Assembly: GCA_031763025.1 (NCBI GenBank)
Contig: JASSKH010000029.1
Coordinates: 4,369,095 to 4,433,094, forward strand
Source of the DNA: Macrocystis pyrifera
Lineage: Eukaryota > Sar > Phaeophyceae > Laminariales > Laminariaceae
Direction: 5' to 3'
Length of the DNA: 64,000 nt
Shown one piece after another: positions 38,101 through 47,964 of the stretch (position 1 is its first letter; each line of letters starts with the position of its first letter). Both the position numbers and the translations under genes were made by a program. The notes beneath the pieces were generated by a model, which saw nothing but the letters and a program-made list of their open reading frames with translations, was not told the origin of the DNA and made no database searches.

Positions 38101-38482
38101 AGCCGCCCCCCCCCCCCCGCACGCCTTGTCCGTATGCGCTTAATCGAGCATCGACAGCGCCGAGAATACATAGGTACACCCACAACTGCACCCATCGCGC
38201 ATAGAATGGTTTCCTTATTGGCCGCCTCCGCGAGCCCTGCCTACCCTTGCGCCCCTGTCGTACTTCACATCGACGCGGTATGAGTAGCAATACAGCATTT
38301 ACCCGAGCAGCTACGGTTCCATTTTCAACACTTGTGACACATTTGACACATCTACACCAGGACGGTTAGACCATTTTCTAGGGAAGCAGAACCGCCAACT
38401 CACCCTTGGAGAACGGCAGAGGTATGCCAGCGGCGGCGCTGAACGCACCACATGCGGCAACGAAGGGGAGCAGCTGAACCAT
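25837..38482 (-). CDS. Secreted 14-module cysteine-rich repeat protein (multi-exon)
   Basis: Fourteen exons of 216-223 bp on - (an 11 kb array) each encode one ~74-residue module with 12 cysteines. Most have phase 1-1 ends, so exons join cleanly in any number. Within a module two half-repeats share the spacing C-x4-C-x14-C-x4-C-x4-CC: first half about CDSVKC...IENAKDVKC, second half about CSNYWCPHKYTPV. A probable signal-peptide exon lies at 38482-38404. The predicted product is about 1,050 residues, disulfide-rich and extracellular or wall-associated by inference. I do not recognise a named family; paired-Cys modules of this general style occur in secreted proteins of algae and other protists. 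Partner, ligand and expression are unknown. That all modules belong to one transcript is inferred from phase and order. Confidence 0.85.
26324..26545 (-). CDS. Cys-rich module 13
   Basis: DEKKYCDSVKCSHGYSLIEN, YKCPDKYTHAHDADTIYC, CPRSGCTTDLCCDE. Donor GAAG|GTGGGG. 12 Cys. Confidence 0.93.
26746..26967 (-). CDS. Cys-rich module 12
   Basis: DEKKYCDSVKCSHGYSLIEN, YWCPHKHTPIHDADTTKC. 12 Cys, 222 bp. Only 200 bp of intron before module 13. Confidence 0.94.
27534..27755 (-). CDS. Cys-rich module 11
   Basis: DEKYCDSVKCSHGHSLIEN, KCDGNKCEEKQCCETTC, ending LCCCDH: a third Cys from one extra TGC triplet, giving 13 Cys. The donor is G|GCGAGT, a GC-type site as in module 1. Confidence 0.93.
28288..28506 (-). 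CDS. Cys-rich module 10
   Basis: DEKYCDSVKCSHGYSLIEN, KCDDNKCEEKQCCETTC, CDYSGCTTDLCCDH. 219 bp, phase 1-1. Confidence 0.94.
29246..29467 (-). CDS. Cys-rich module 9
   Basis: DEKKYCDSVKCSHGYSLIED, YWCPHKYTRVYDADTTKC, CPHSGCTTDLCCDH. 12 Cys, phase 1-1. Confidence 0.94.
30194..30409 (-). CDS. Cys-rich module 8
   Basis: DEKYCDSVKCSHGYSLIEN, YWCPHKYIPVYEAETIKC. It ends CCD|G without the usual His: 216 bp, one codon shorter than its DEKY-type neighbours. Frame kept. Confidence 0.94.
30930..31148 (-). CDS. Cys-rich module 7
   Basis: DEKYCDSVKCSHGYSLIEN (one Lys fewer), KCHGDKCEEKQCCETFC, HWCPDKYIPVHDADTMKC. 219 bp, phase 1-1. Confidence 0.94.
31720..31941 (-). CDS. Cys-rich module 6
   Basis: DEKKYCDSVKCSHGYSPIEN, CEAFCSSYWCPHKYTPVYD, CPYSGCTTDLCCDH. 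12 Cys, phase 1-1. Confidence 0.94.
32487..32708 (-). CDS. Cys-rich module 5
   Basis: DEKKYCDSVRCSHGYSLIEN, CETFCSSYWCPDKYTPV, ending LCCDP. The donor is GTGGGT. 12 Cys, 222 bp. Confidence 0.94.
33463..33684 (-). CDS. Cys-rich module 4
   Basis: DEKKYCDSVKCSDGYSLIEN, KCDGGKCEEKQCCESFC, KCPHKYTSIHGADTIKC, ending CCHH. 12 Cys. The intron to module 3 is only 187 bp. Confidence 0.93.
33872..34093 (-). CDS. Cys-rich module 3
   Basis: EEKKYCDSVKCSDGYSLIEN with KCKGGKCEEKQCCETTC and WCPHKNTPVYDADTIRC. 12 Cys, phase 1-1. Confidence 0.93.
34094..35618 (-). other. Intron between modules 3 and 2, 1.5 kb
   Basis: Largest intron of the array; no decayed module is recognisable in it. It lacks the shared intron block found between modules 5 and 12. 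Confidence 0.5.
35619..35840 (-). CDS. Cys-rich module 2
   Basis: DDEKYCDSVKCSDGYSPIKN; second half CSSYKCPDKYTHIYGAERVV then CKDCGC and QCC. An extra cysteine (CKDCGC) is present. Phase 1-1, GT donor. It is one of the more divergent modules. Confidence 0.92.
36665..36887 (-). CDS. Cys-rich module 1
   Basis: KDAYYCDSVKCSHGYSLIEN start; second half CSCYECPDKYTAVHDAHTIK. It has an extra Cys before ECP. The acceptor AACAG|AAG enters in phase 0, unlike all others, and the donor is G|GCGAGT (GC type). It would need a phase-0 partner upstream. Confidence 0.85.
36888..38403 (-). other. Presumed first intron of the cysteine-rich gene
   Basis: No clear exon. One extra small exon would be needed here if the signal exon (phase 1) is to join module 1 (phase 0). 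A CCCCCCCCCC run lies at 38107. Confidence 0.45.
38404..38482 (-). CDS. Candidate signal-peptide exon of the cysteine-rich gene
   Basis: ATG then VQLLPFVAACGAFSAAAGIP and LPFSK: a hydrophobic, alanine-rich stretch with a plausible small-residue cleavage site. It ends in a strong donor, AAGG|GTGAGT, leaving phase 1, exactly the phase most module exons need. It is 1.5 kb upstream of the first module in the same orientation. Membership is inferred; an extra exon may intervene. Confidence 0.6.
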
Positions 38483-40325
38483 TTTGTTCTCGATTAGCCT
38501 TGCGGCGCTGCCACAGTACAGTCGCACCGGAGGGCTCGGTCGATTCCTGATCATCACCAAAACAGAGAAAACGGAATGAAAAATGCGCATACATTTAGTC
38601 GCGGAATCTGCTGCTTGTTTTCTCTGTGGCCGCTTAGTAGGTGTGATCCGAATCCAGGAAAAAAAGGATGTGGGTATAGTGGGCACTTGTTGCGCTTGTG
38701 ATAAGGGTCTAAACGGTCGGAGGCTAGGGACATTTCAACCTCGACACACTGTAGCCTGAAACACATGCTGAACGTAAGCACTGCATGTTGGGCATGATAT
38801 GGCTGTATTTAGGGATGTATGGTGAACAGCTTCTTCTACTGGGTACCCATCCGACACCTTTATCCAGTAGATACGAGGCCATGAAGTGGGATGAGCCATC
38901 ATACAGCGTGGGATCCGTCAATTCACAGTATGTAGATGAAAGCGTATGAGTGTTGGGAGTATATTTATCCTTGTCTTTTGCGGAAGAACCACGGACGCAC
39001 GTCAAAATGTTGTGCTATGCGGTATCTGCCCCTGCCTAAGCCTGCAGTCGCTGCAACGTTTGGCGGCGCGGGGGGGGGGGGGGGGGGGGGGCGAGGAGGA
39101 AGCGGGATATCCACGAAACACTACTACCAGGTACTACTGGTACAGCTAAAGACGTACCTGTTGCAGACTACCTGCTATGTTCAAGAAGCCCATATCTACC
39201 CAAAGAACGTTTTCAGAGTTTATTCGGCTGTTCCGTCGTGGCACACACAACTGTAAGTATCGGCAACATGGCCGACAAACCGAGGGATCCAGGCATCAAT
39301 CACGAAAGTTTCCGTGCTATGATCCACGGTTTGCGCTACCTATGCCCTCGGCTACAACCAGCGAGAGGGAGGGCTGGCCTCCTGCTCGCCACGAAAGCCA
39401 AGCGCACAATCACCCTCGCACAGGTCCGCCGAAGTGTAACGACTACTACGCACGACCGTAACTGCTGTGCGTTTGATCGGTCACGCTCGAGAATCTCAGG
39501 CTACCGCTTGCAACAGTTGTAATCGATCGCGCAGAGCCATCCCAATACCAATTGTCAGTAGGAGCCTCACCTAGAGTGGGTGTTGGTTGGTGTACAGCGG
39601 GCTCTCGAAAGCTGACCAATGAGCCAGGGAATATATTGGTGGATGGGTGATGAGTGATCCAGGGTGGCGCGGTGGCGGGATTCTGCCGTAGCCTCCATGG
39701 CAGGCGTTTCTACCCTCTCGGGTGACAGGGGAAGCCTAATTCTGCAACTTCCCGCACCATCGAATTTTTCTTGGCGCATTTGTCGCTGGGGCATTGCGCC
39801 AGGGGCGGCTGGTGGTACGGTAAGAGTTTTCTTGCGATGTGCCCCAAAAGATGGTGAAGTTGTGCAGAATTTTTGTACTGGAAAAAAAAACGATTTTCTG
39901 TCACGGAATAAAAATTTCCGACGAAAAAAAAAAGGAGATCTACGATATACTACTACATATAGTGAGTTTGAAAGGAGAGACGACTGCGAGTACTGCTGTA
40001 CTGCTGCGAGCTCACGAACCCAGTGCCGGATGACAAGGAGGTCACAAACGGACGGGCTTCGCCATCGCGCTGGTGGTGATCTCGTGTACTCTTCACGTTT
40101 GTCTTTTGGTATACCAAAGCCTTGAGGGTGTGTGCTCATACAGCAGCACAGCAGTAGTATACTTGTACTCTCATAGTTGCAGTCTGCACGTGCTGTCAGG
40201 TCCCACAAACACCTTCTTCAACCGCGGAAATATAGCTCTTTACATTCTGAAATTGTTTGCGCTTCCATTTTTCAGGAACTTGTGCCTCGTGCCGCCAGGT
40301 TGTTTTGCACCAGGTTGTTTTTTGC

Positions 40326-40426
40326 TCCAGGTACCAGGTACCAGGTACCAGGTACCAGGTACCAGGTACCAGGTACCAGGTACCAGGTATCAGGTACCAG
40401 GTACCAGGTACCAGGTACCATGTACC
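40326..40426. repeat. (CAGGTAC)n heptanucleotide array
   Basis: About 14 copies of CAGGTAC, each junction forming the palindrome GGTACC, with single variants (GGTATC, CCATGTACC). It can be read as a VPGTRYQ heptad in every frame because the unit is 7 bp. Confidence 0.95.
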
Positions 40427-41162
40427 TGGTGCATCATACCAGTGTATATCTGGCAGTATCTATACAAACAGAACAATGTAGCGGACACCAGAGGACGCCA
40501 CGAGATCTTCCCACCATTCTGATGACTTTTATCGCGTGTGAACTGCTGTATCCTACCTATAATACGACCGACAACGAAAAACAGCAGTTCAGAGAGTTGG
40601 CGAGCAACCACCAGCTGTGTTTATACCTTCGCATTTTCTTTTTATTTTATACATACGTCCGCTACTCCATCTCGAGTCGTGCAAGATTCGCTTTGTATCA
40701 ATCAGCAGAGGCGTGCACTACACTGCTGCTGTAGCTTTATAGTCATTTTTCCACAAAGCGCTCTATTATTATTACTATTAATATTCATAAACTAGTACTG
40801 CCTGGTCTACGAACAGCATTAATGATTGCTGCATAATTGCTGTACAGCAGACGAATACTGCTGTAATAAACAGGAGTGTATTCGACTCCGTGAATTCGAT
40901 TTTTTACGGTTATTTGTACTAACTGTATAGCAAAAGTACGGCCGTAGTTCGTGTTTTGTTCGGGATTGTGAAATATCCCGTCCCCAGTGGCGCACAAATA
41001 TAACCTCGGATTTCATCTCGGGTAGTTGCTATATACTTTTTACACCAGGATTGGTGGGAGGTCCCCTTACCATCTGGGAGAAAGGATTTAGGTTGGTAGG
41101 CTGTTCAGATATTTAGGTTCCTGTTGGGATCAAGGTACGGGCGCAGATCCAACCCAACCCCT

Positions 41163-41201
41163 GACTCTGACCCTAACGCTAACCCTAACCCTGACCCCAA
41201 A
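41163..41201. repeat. Short interstitial telomere-like stretch
   Basis: CTGACCCTAACGCTAACCC then TAACCCTGACCCC: three to four degenerate CCCTAA units. Confidence 0.5.
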
Positions 41202-41774
41202 CCGCGCAGCCAAAACAGAGGCCAACACTGGTCACAAACGCGGCGCAGCCGCGTTTGCATCGAACCAGGAAATTTCTCAATTGCGGACGACGATTACGAA
41301 GTGCAGACCGCGCTGCACAATTTTCAAGTCAAAAACACCCCTAAAGATCCCTTCTCCCAGATTGCTAAACCTACTCACATCATTGGTGGTGTCTTTGTTT
41401 TTATTACGGACCATCCGGAAATTGAGCTGACTTTTCGACTTTTTTTTGTGTAAAAAATCAATACGCTGCGGGTTGCAGTTGTTGCCGTTTGAGCTCTCCC
41501 CTGTCTCTCCCTGCAGGTCCAACTCGCAAGGAAAGAAGGCCTGACTCACACCACCACGGCCCTCGGAACCACTAAGTTGTCACGCTTAACGAGCCCACAC
41601 CGATCAACTTCCACCACAACGTATTCTCCAGCACTACTATCAATCAGCAGCGCTCTCAATCGGTGAGGTTCCTTCTGACAGTTGGAAAAATAAATGATGA
41701 CAGTGTGTGTTGCGCTATACGTAATAATACCTGGTATTACGCTAATGTATACCAGCACTGCTATACTGTACTAT

Positions 41775-41877
41775 TACGGGGGTCCATAGTTAACGGGACC
41801 AAATTTTGTTAGTAAAAATAGGCAAATATATAGTTTTTTATGTACATCATAGGTCCTGCTAACTATGGACCCCCGTA
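41775..41877. mobile_element. MITE copy 4 (reverse core orientation)
   Basis: Ends TACGGGGGTCCATAGTTAAC and GCTAACTATGGACCCCCGTA. The core reads GTTAGTAAAAATAGGC...TTATGTACATCATAGG, the reverse complement of copies 2 and 3. Confidence 0.94.
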
Positions 41878-41904
41878 TTAAATAATGCTGAAACTCGTAG
41901 TTAA

Positions 41905-42008
41905 TACGGGGGAGCATAGTAAATAGGACCAAAACTATTGTTGGTCAAAATAGTGAAATATGTAGTTTTTGTGCATACCGTAGGTCCTAGTTACTATGGT
42001 CCTCCGTG
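41905..42008. mobile_element. MITE copy 5
   Basis: TACGGGGGAGCATAGTAAAT ... TAGTTACTATGGTCCTCCGT, the variant subfamily with TAGTAAATAGGACC ends (like copies 1 and 6). It is 27 bp from copy 4. Confidence 0.9.
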
Positions 42009-43051
42009 AACAGGAGTCTTGCTCGTACCATCTGGGGGGGACATAACCACCAACTCAACAAGCAAGTGTAAGGTTACTCGTACAGCATACGACGGGAGTG
42101 GACGACATCTGATATAATCTGAAAACATTCCTTGAGCCTTCCTCGCGAACGTAAGAAAAGGCAAAAACAGCAACAGTTATTAACTAGTGTGCAACAAGAA
42201 ATCGTACGGATTCAAAAGCTTTTTACTACTGTATACATTATTAGATAATCTGAACCGCGTAGGAGTATTATAACCATGTATTAATAGACGAAGCAGACTG
42301 TCAGCTGCGGACTGGCTGCTCTCGTTTTCGCCTGCTGCCCACCCCCAGCGCAGTGAAGGCAGGCGCAGGACAGGATAGATGGCGCATACCCTTTAGTATT
42401 ACCCTGCATTGCATGATTGCGATTCTTCCGCATGGGATACCGCCAATATCACCGCATCCTTGCGTTTCCTCTGAAATTATTAAGTATATATATCGGGGTC
42501 CCCTGGGGTACGTCTTGTGGTCGCGCGCGCGTCCTACTCAACAACTTCCAATAATGCGGATGGGTTGCAGGTATGAGCTTCATCATGCAAAGGGTTCCGG
42601 ATTGCAAGATGGCGTGCATAAGTCAAGCATACATACGCCGTGTGTACCGCGCCACGCTAGAGCCGGTATATCTTCCTCGACCCGTTTTTTTACTGCTGCG
42701 TGCCAGACCCCGTTAAAAAATATCCACGTTTTTGTGCCGAACCAGGCCACACTCCACACTTGCTACGCGCCCACCTATCAAGTTGTCATGTTCCGAGGTG
42801 CTACCCCCAAATACCTCCTGGTTCATTGCCTGTTGCTTGCCGTGTTCTGATGACGGTCAGCAAGAGTAAAAACCCCGAGAACTGCGGTACTCGAGTATAT
42901 TACTGTATACCCCAGCGCGACAAGGCAAATAGACAAGAAGCCGATTCGGTTCCGTGCCTTCCTTCGTGGCAAGTGTGTGGGTGCTTCAGCGCCGCGGGTG
43001 GCGCGTCTCCGTCTACCCTCCTCCAACGGTGACTTGACACCTCTACCCACG

Positions 43052-43158
<107 letters not shown>

Positions 43159-43574
43159 AAACGATGACAAACGATACCCGCGTGGCTGGACGAATGTTAT
43201 ATCGACCGCATTGGAAGACAGCTTCGTACAGCTGCTCGGGAGAGTCTGCTGTACACTTTTGAAGGTCGTTCTCGTTCCTATTACAAGGGAACATAATATA
43301 TATCATCATATGCATAGTGATGAAAGCCAAAATAATAATATGGTAGGGGGATGCCTGGGTTTTGGGTTGTGGCTACCATGCCCCTCCCCCCTCCCCGAGA
43401 TATGCACTATTTCGGGATTTTTTTGTACCGCTGTAGTTATCAGGCTCAAGTCTAGTGTCTAAACATACACAGTCAGGGGGAGATACCTGGTTTTTGGGCC
43501 CATCGCGCGTTCTAATTACTTTGCCCCAGGCCCCCGTAATAGTTGGCCGTGGCGACGTGAGCCAACTATTAGAT

Positions 43575-43681
43575 TACGGGGGACCATACCATAGTAAATA
43601 GGACCAAATATTGTCGGTAAAAAAAGGGAAATATATAGGTTTTTGGGCTACCGCAGGTCCTAGTTGCTGTGGTCCCCCGTA
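43575..43681. mobile_element. MITE copy 6
   Basis: TACGGGGGACCATACCATAG with a small internal duplication (CCATACCATAG) ... GTTGCTGTGGTCCCCCGTA. TAGTAAATAGGACC subfamily. Confidence 0.9.
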
Positions 43682-43864
43682 ATGCACGTAACTCTTGTCG
43701 GGTAACCTGTTTTCGTGTTTCTTATTAATAGTAACAACGACGAAAACGACATCCATCCGAGCCATAAACGCGCCAGCCAGATGCCCAAAAAGCAAAACGC
43801 AGAATACCGCAAATTGCCGAGCGCAACCATTTACTACAACTGTACCAGGTACTGTAAGAACTAT

Positions 43865-43968
43865 TACGGGGTTCCATAGTTAATAGGACCTATGGTATAC
43901 ATTAAAAAACTATATATTTACCTATTTTTACTAACAAAATCTGGTCCCGTTAACTATGGACCCCCGTA
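43865..43968. mobile_element. MITE copy 7
   Basis: TACGGGGTTCCATAGTTAAT ... TTAACTATGGACCCCCGTA, core CTATATATTTACC. About 180 bp from copy 6. Confidence 0.93.
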
Positions 43969-44904
43969 GTAGTTGGCGACTTGTAGTCAGCCAGCCTACA
44001 CCCCTATCGCGTGGAGCATGACCACGGCACGGGGATGGACAGGGGCTAGCGGAGGCCGCCACTAAGGCAGCAATGCCGTGCTTGGTGGGTGCTCTGTCGA
44101 GTGTGCGTGGTACGTGCTATTCTTTCGATTCAAATTCTCGACTACAGTACTCCTGTTAGAGACACGTCCAACAATCGAATTGGGCGCTCATCACGTCGTT
44201 TCCATATATTCCATTGAACTTTTTTGCTGACCTTATCCCCTTACCGTTTGGCCGCCTGTGGCCACAGTCTATCTTCTAGGATGGCGATCGTTTTCTCGCT
44301 GCTATCTAGTGAGGGGGAGAGGGCGGACCACGGTTGGGTATCGGTCCTGCAACAGTGGCGACGATCACACCGACAAGCAACGTGCATGTGGTCGAGATTG
44401 AAGTATATGCATGTGTGGAGGTCACTCCACAGCAACAGCCGATGTTGGTGCCGATGCCGGACATGTCGCAGACACTCTGTATGGCGACACGCAGGTACCC
44501 CGTACAACGCCAACCGACTGCCACCACTACGAGGGCTAAGTTTAAGGCCGTTCCCCGGTGCCATCGTCCTTCCCTCGGGTATGATCCCGAACGCTATATA
44601 TACATTGAACATAGCCACGATACACCCCAGCCTTCTGGGGACATTGACACGCCTGACTTTTTGACGTGGTCAAGGAAGCCAGGACTCAAACACGTTGTAT
44701 TTGACCCTGTAACCCGCCTCCTTGCTTTTGCTGTCGCTCTCGCTTCCTACAACCTGCAAAAGTAACCGGCAAAAGCCGACCACCGTCTACACGGCAGTCG
44801 CTGCTCTCATACGGTAAGACACACCACGAACTGCTGTAGCGTTGGTACGAACTGCTGCTACTGTTTTAGCATGTTTACTGCGGTATCGTCCCCATACATA
44901 CAAA

Positions 44905-45000
44905 GGGGGCTTTGCCGCGGCGGGCTGACGCCCGCCTTGGCTCCGCGCATGCCCGCAATGACCGAGGGCGCAGGCAAGGCGAGGCCGTAAATGCGACAGT
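44905..45000. repeat. GC-rich palindromic repeat
   Basis: GGGGGCTTTGCCGCGGCGGG then CTGACGCCCGCCTTGG. The GGGGGCTT.GCC...GGCGGGCTGACGCC core recurs at 51788-51830, and GGGGCGGAGCCCCG occurs at 48681. Confidence 0.7.
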
Positions 45001-45008
45001 GCTGCCAT

Positions 45009-45392
45009 AAGGCCTAGATTGGGTAAGCGATTGGTTAACATTTTACCAGCAGCCCAACGGACTAAGACTTTATCATGCGGCGTCTATCGGCGGGCACGGG
45101 TCGTTGGTCGCGAAATCGAATCTCACGCCTACCATGAAATCGCTAGTAGTTTTTAAGGAAAAATGAACTTCCTGGTGTAATGAATCTGATAAAACCACTC
45201 TTCTTAATGGGTCCCCAGAGATTCTATAAATTTTGAAATTGTGAAGAACCACTGCGGACTAGGCACGTACGGCCCCATACGAAGACCAAGGACCTCACTG
45301 TTCCGAAGGGGGGGAGAGCGTTGCAAGGCTTACCTTGGGTAGGCCATTGGTCAACCTTTCACCAGTAGCCCAACGGACTATTAAAAAGACCT
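45009..45392. repeat. Pair of ~60 bp direct repeats
   Basis: GGGTAAGCGATTGG...CAGCAGCCCAACGGACTA (near 45018-45064) and GGGTAGGCCATTGG...CAGTAGCCCAACGGACTA (near 45339-45380) are diverged copies about 320 bp apart. Confidence 0.75.
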
Positions 45393-46665
45393 TCACAAAT
45401 ATACGTCAGAATTAACGTGTGTTCGAGTGGAGGGGATAAAAAAACGCTGGAATCACGTTCAATGAGCCAGGAATTAAAAAAAGTGTTCACCATTTTTTTC
45501 GCACTTTTCGTCACCTGGCCCGAGAGGGCGTCCCTGGACAGGAGAAAATGACAACCCGCACATCTGCAGAGGTCAGATATGGAAAACCAACCGGGTCGTT
45601 TTTTTGCTTTCACTGGGTTCAAGGGGACGCTAGCACCCTCAGGAATGCGTCGTCGCGTCCCCGCGCGTAGGCGTTTTAATGACATATACATACGACTTGG
45701 AATTAGAGCAAGGGATTCGCAACCAAGATCTGTACTTCGTGGTTGTAGAGATGGTTGGTTGATGCAAATATCCCAGGGTCCTGAGCTTTTTAGCCCTTTT
45801 GAGCACTGGGTCCAAGAACGTACTACCCATCATGAAAAATAGTTTTCCCTCCCGCGGCATCTTCGACGACGACTTCCTAATAGATGAAACATGCGCCTGG
45901 ACAACAGCAATCTTTCAGTGAAGGCTTATTTCTTCATCGGCGATGTAGCCGTTGTCCTTGGCTCCCCTGCGTGAAATAAAACATTTTGTTTGGCGTTTTC
46001 GCGAGTTTTTTGTGCTGCTCGCTCGCAACTTCGAATACACGAAAACACCTCGTGAGTCGTTTCTCGCTGCCCATGACCGCCGTCTGGCGCACCCGACGCC
46101 CTCACACAACCCGTCAGGAGCATCTCTCTATTTCGCGGGCTGTAGTTTCCTGTGAGGTACTGTAGATGTCCGCAAATGAAGTGCAAACATTCAGTTGGGT
46201 GTTGATTTCTGTATCATTTCGTGCACCCCAAATTTCGACCACAATTTCGACTACTGCAGCACCTCTAAGTCGATGTGTAGGCCTCTCTGCTGAAAACGGG
46301 CGGGAGATCAATATCGAGAGAAACACAAGCTGCTGTGGCGAACTTCTTTCAAGTCGCCGTCGCTCTCCGGCAAGCACGAACCAGCCGAAGTTCTAGACGC
46401 AGCGTGTTAAGATCGCCATGTTTTTTTTTCTGTTCCCATAAAACAACTAGATATTAGAGTGACCGGAAACCCGGGGACCAGGAGACGCTTGGGTGCCAGC
46501 GTGGCCTTAAGAGTATACCCCCCGCTCCCGTCGAGTTAGGCCATTTTTATGCGGGGTCAACCTTAACCCCGCACAAGAGGGATAATCGCGTCACGCAGTG
46601 TGTACCAGGCATATGGTAAGGCAGCCACGAGGCAGCTACTCATAATAGTAAACCCATTGCTGTCT

Positions 46666-46976
46666 CTGGAAGTGGCCACACCAGAAATTAAATCACTAAA
46701 TTAATTGACGCTGTCATCCATATATATATATATATATATATGCATGAAAATCCGCCTCTAAACCGGTTCTTACAGTAGTGGGAAACAGCTAGCTCACCAT
46801 TCATACGTCTCGTCCAATACCTTACGGTGTGCTTCACGCTTGATGCAAGCAATGTTTGCCTGGTCGGTGAAACGCGACGTGCTCCGCCCCGGCATTGCAG
46901 GGATGCGAGGGTCTATGGTCATATGACTACGGCCATGCATGATAATGATGAATACATCCCCCCCCCCCCCCCCCCC
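46666..46976 (+). repeat. Family B repeat with poly-C tail, copy 2
   Basis: Body parallel to 21725-21985 (GGCCACACC, CTGTCATCCATA followed by a (TA)n insert, GCCTGGTCGGTGAAA, CGGCATTGCAG, GGTCTATGGTCATATGAC), then TACGGCCATGCATGATAATG and a run of about 17-18 C. Confidence 0.8.
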
Positions 46977-47825
46977 TCCGTCTAGCGAAAACCGTCTGCT
47001 CTACGCCGTGTCGTTTTATATATATATATTTGTATACCCTCGCCTGGCGCAATGTATTTATATCAATTGAAGAAGGTATTTCACACAGTTGGCCATTAAT
47101 AGAAGTACACGAAAAGCCGACTCAACCGTTTCTAAAGGTCGATCTTAACGACACGTACTATGTTTCGTTTTTTCCTGGAAATTCGGCATTTCACCACATT
47201 CAGCAAGGGTTGAATCTTGTCGAGTACGTGCCTCAGTTGGCTCGCGAAAAAATCGTCCACCAGGCACAGAACCGCCACTACAGCCGCTGCGCTCGCGGAA
47301 ACCATTATCCGTGCGGTGGTCCCACTGTCATCGGCCTGACTCGTAGGCAGGTGTCGGTGCCTTGGGGAAGGAAATCCATCACCAACTCGTCACGTTACAA
47401 CGCCCAACGCGACAAAGTCTCAGCTATTTATTGCCCTCATCGAGCTCTGTCGGTCGGCCACCTCGGTGCGGGCACCTTGTGAACTCGGCCACGAGAGCCC
47501 GCCAGGAAGCGATATTACGCCTTCTGCGTTCGGCCATGGCTTTTGCGAATGACCTTGGGAAAGACCCTTGCGAGAGCCTTTTGCGCTCGCGAGTGGTGGC
47601 ACAGCTCGAGCGGTGGGGCTGCCCGATCCTCTACAGACTTGTACTTACATTTCCTGAAAAACATTGAAACACTTCAAGACGTTATTTTTTGGGGTTGGAG
47701 TTTTCCGGCTTTTACCGAAATTACGGGAGAACACTGAAAAAAAAAAAAAATGAAAAACACTCCACCCTAATGTCCCAATCAAGTATATTTCTCGTTTGTC
47801 CACTGGTACTCTCGGAGTAACCCTG

Positions 47826-47964
47826 TATGGTGTCCACCGTCGCCCCCGAATCGCCACCCGTCAATTTGCAAAAAGTAATATGTTCAGCGCATCCTGTGTG
47901 TCCACCGTCGCCCCCGAATCGCCACCCGTCAATTTGCAAAAAGTAATATGTTCAGCGCATCCTG
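47826..47964. repeat. Tandem duplication, ~70 bp x 2
   Basis: GTGTCCACCGTCGCCCCCGA...GTTCAGCGCATCCTGT occurs twice, almost identical. A recent duplication without visible coding function. Confidence 0.92.

Larger units (their letters stand above)
38483..41774. other. No recognisable gene
   Basis: Open frames without motifs. Contents are a G-run at 39070, a CAGGTAC array at 40326-40426 and a short CCCTAA-like stretch near 41165. Confidence 0.55.
43969..46660. other. No recognisable gene
   Basis: Apart from the GC-rich palindrome and the 60 bp repeat pair, nothing with a family signature. Confidence 0.5.

Noticed and set aside
39567-40208. 213-codon open frame on -
   Set aside because: No motif, opposed by another long frame, and no conserved counterpart.
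47030-47482. 150-codon open frame on +
   Set aside because: Protein-like composition and no low complexity, but no family I recognise and no intron or start evidence. A database search would decide.
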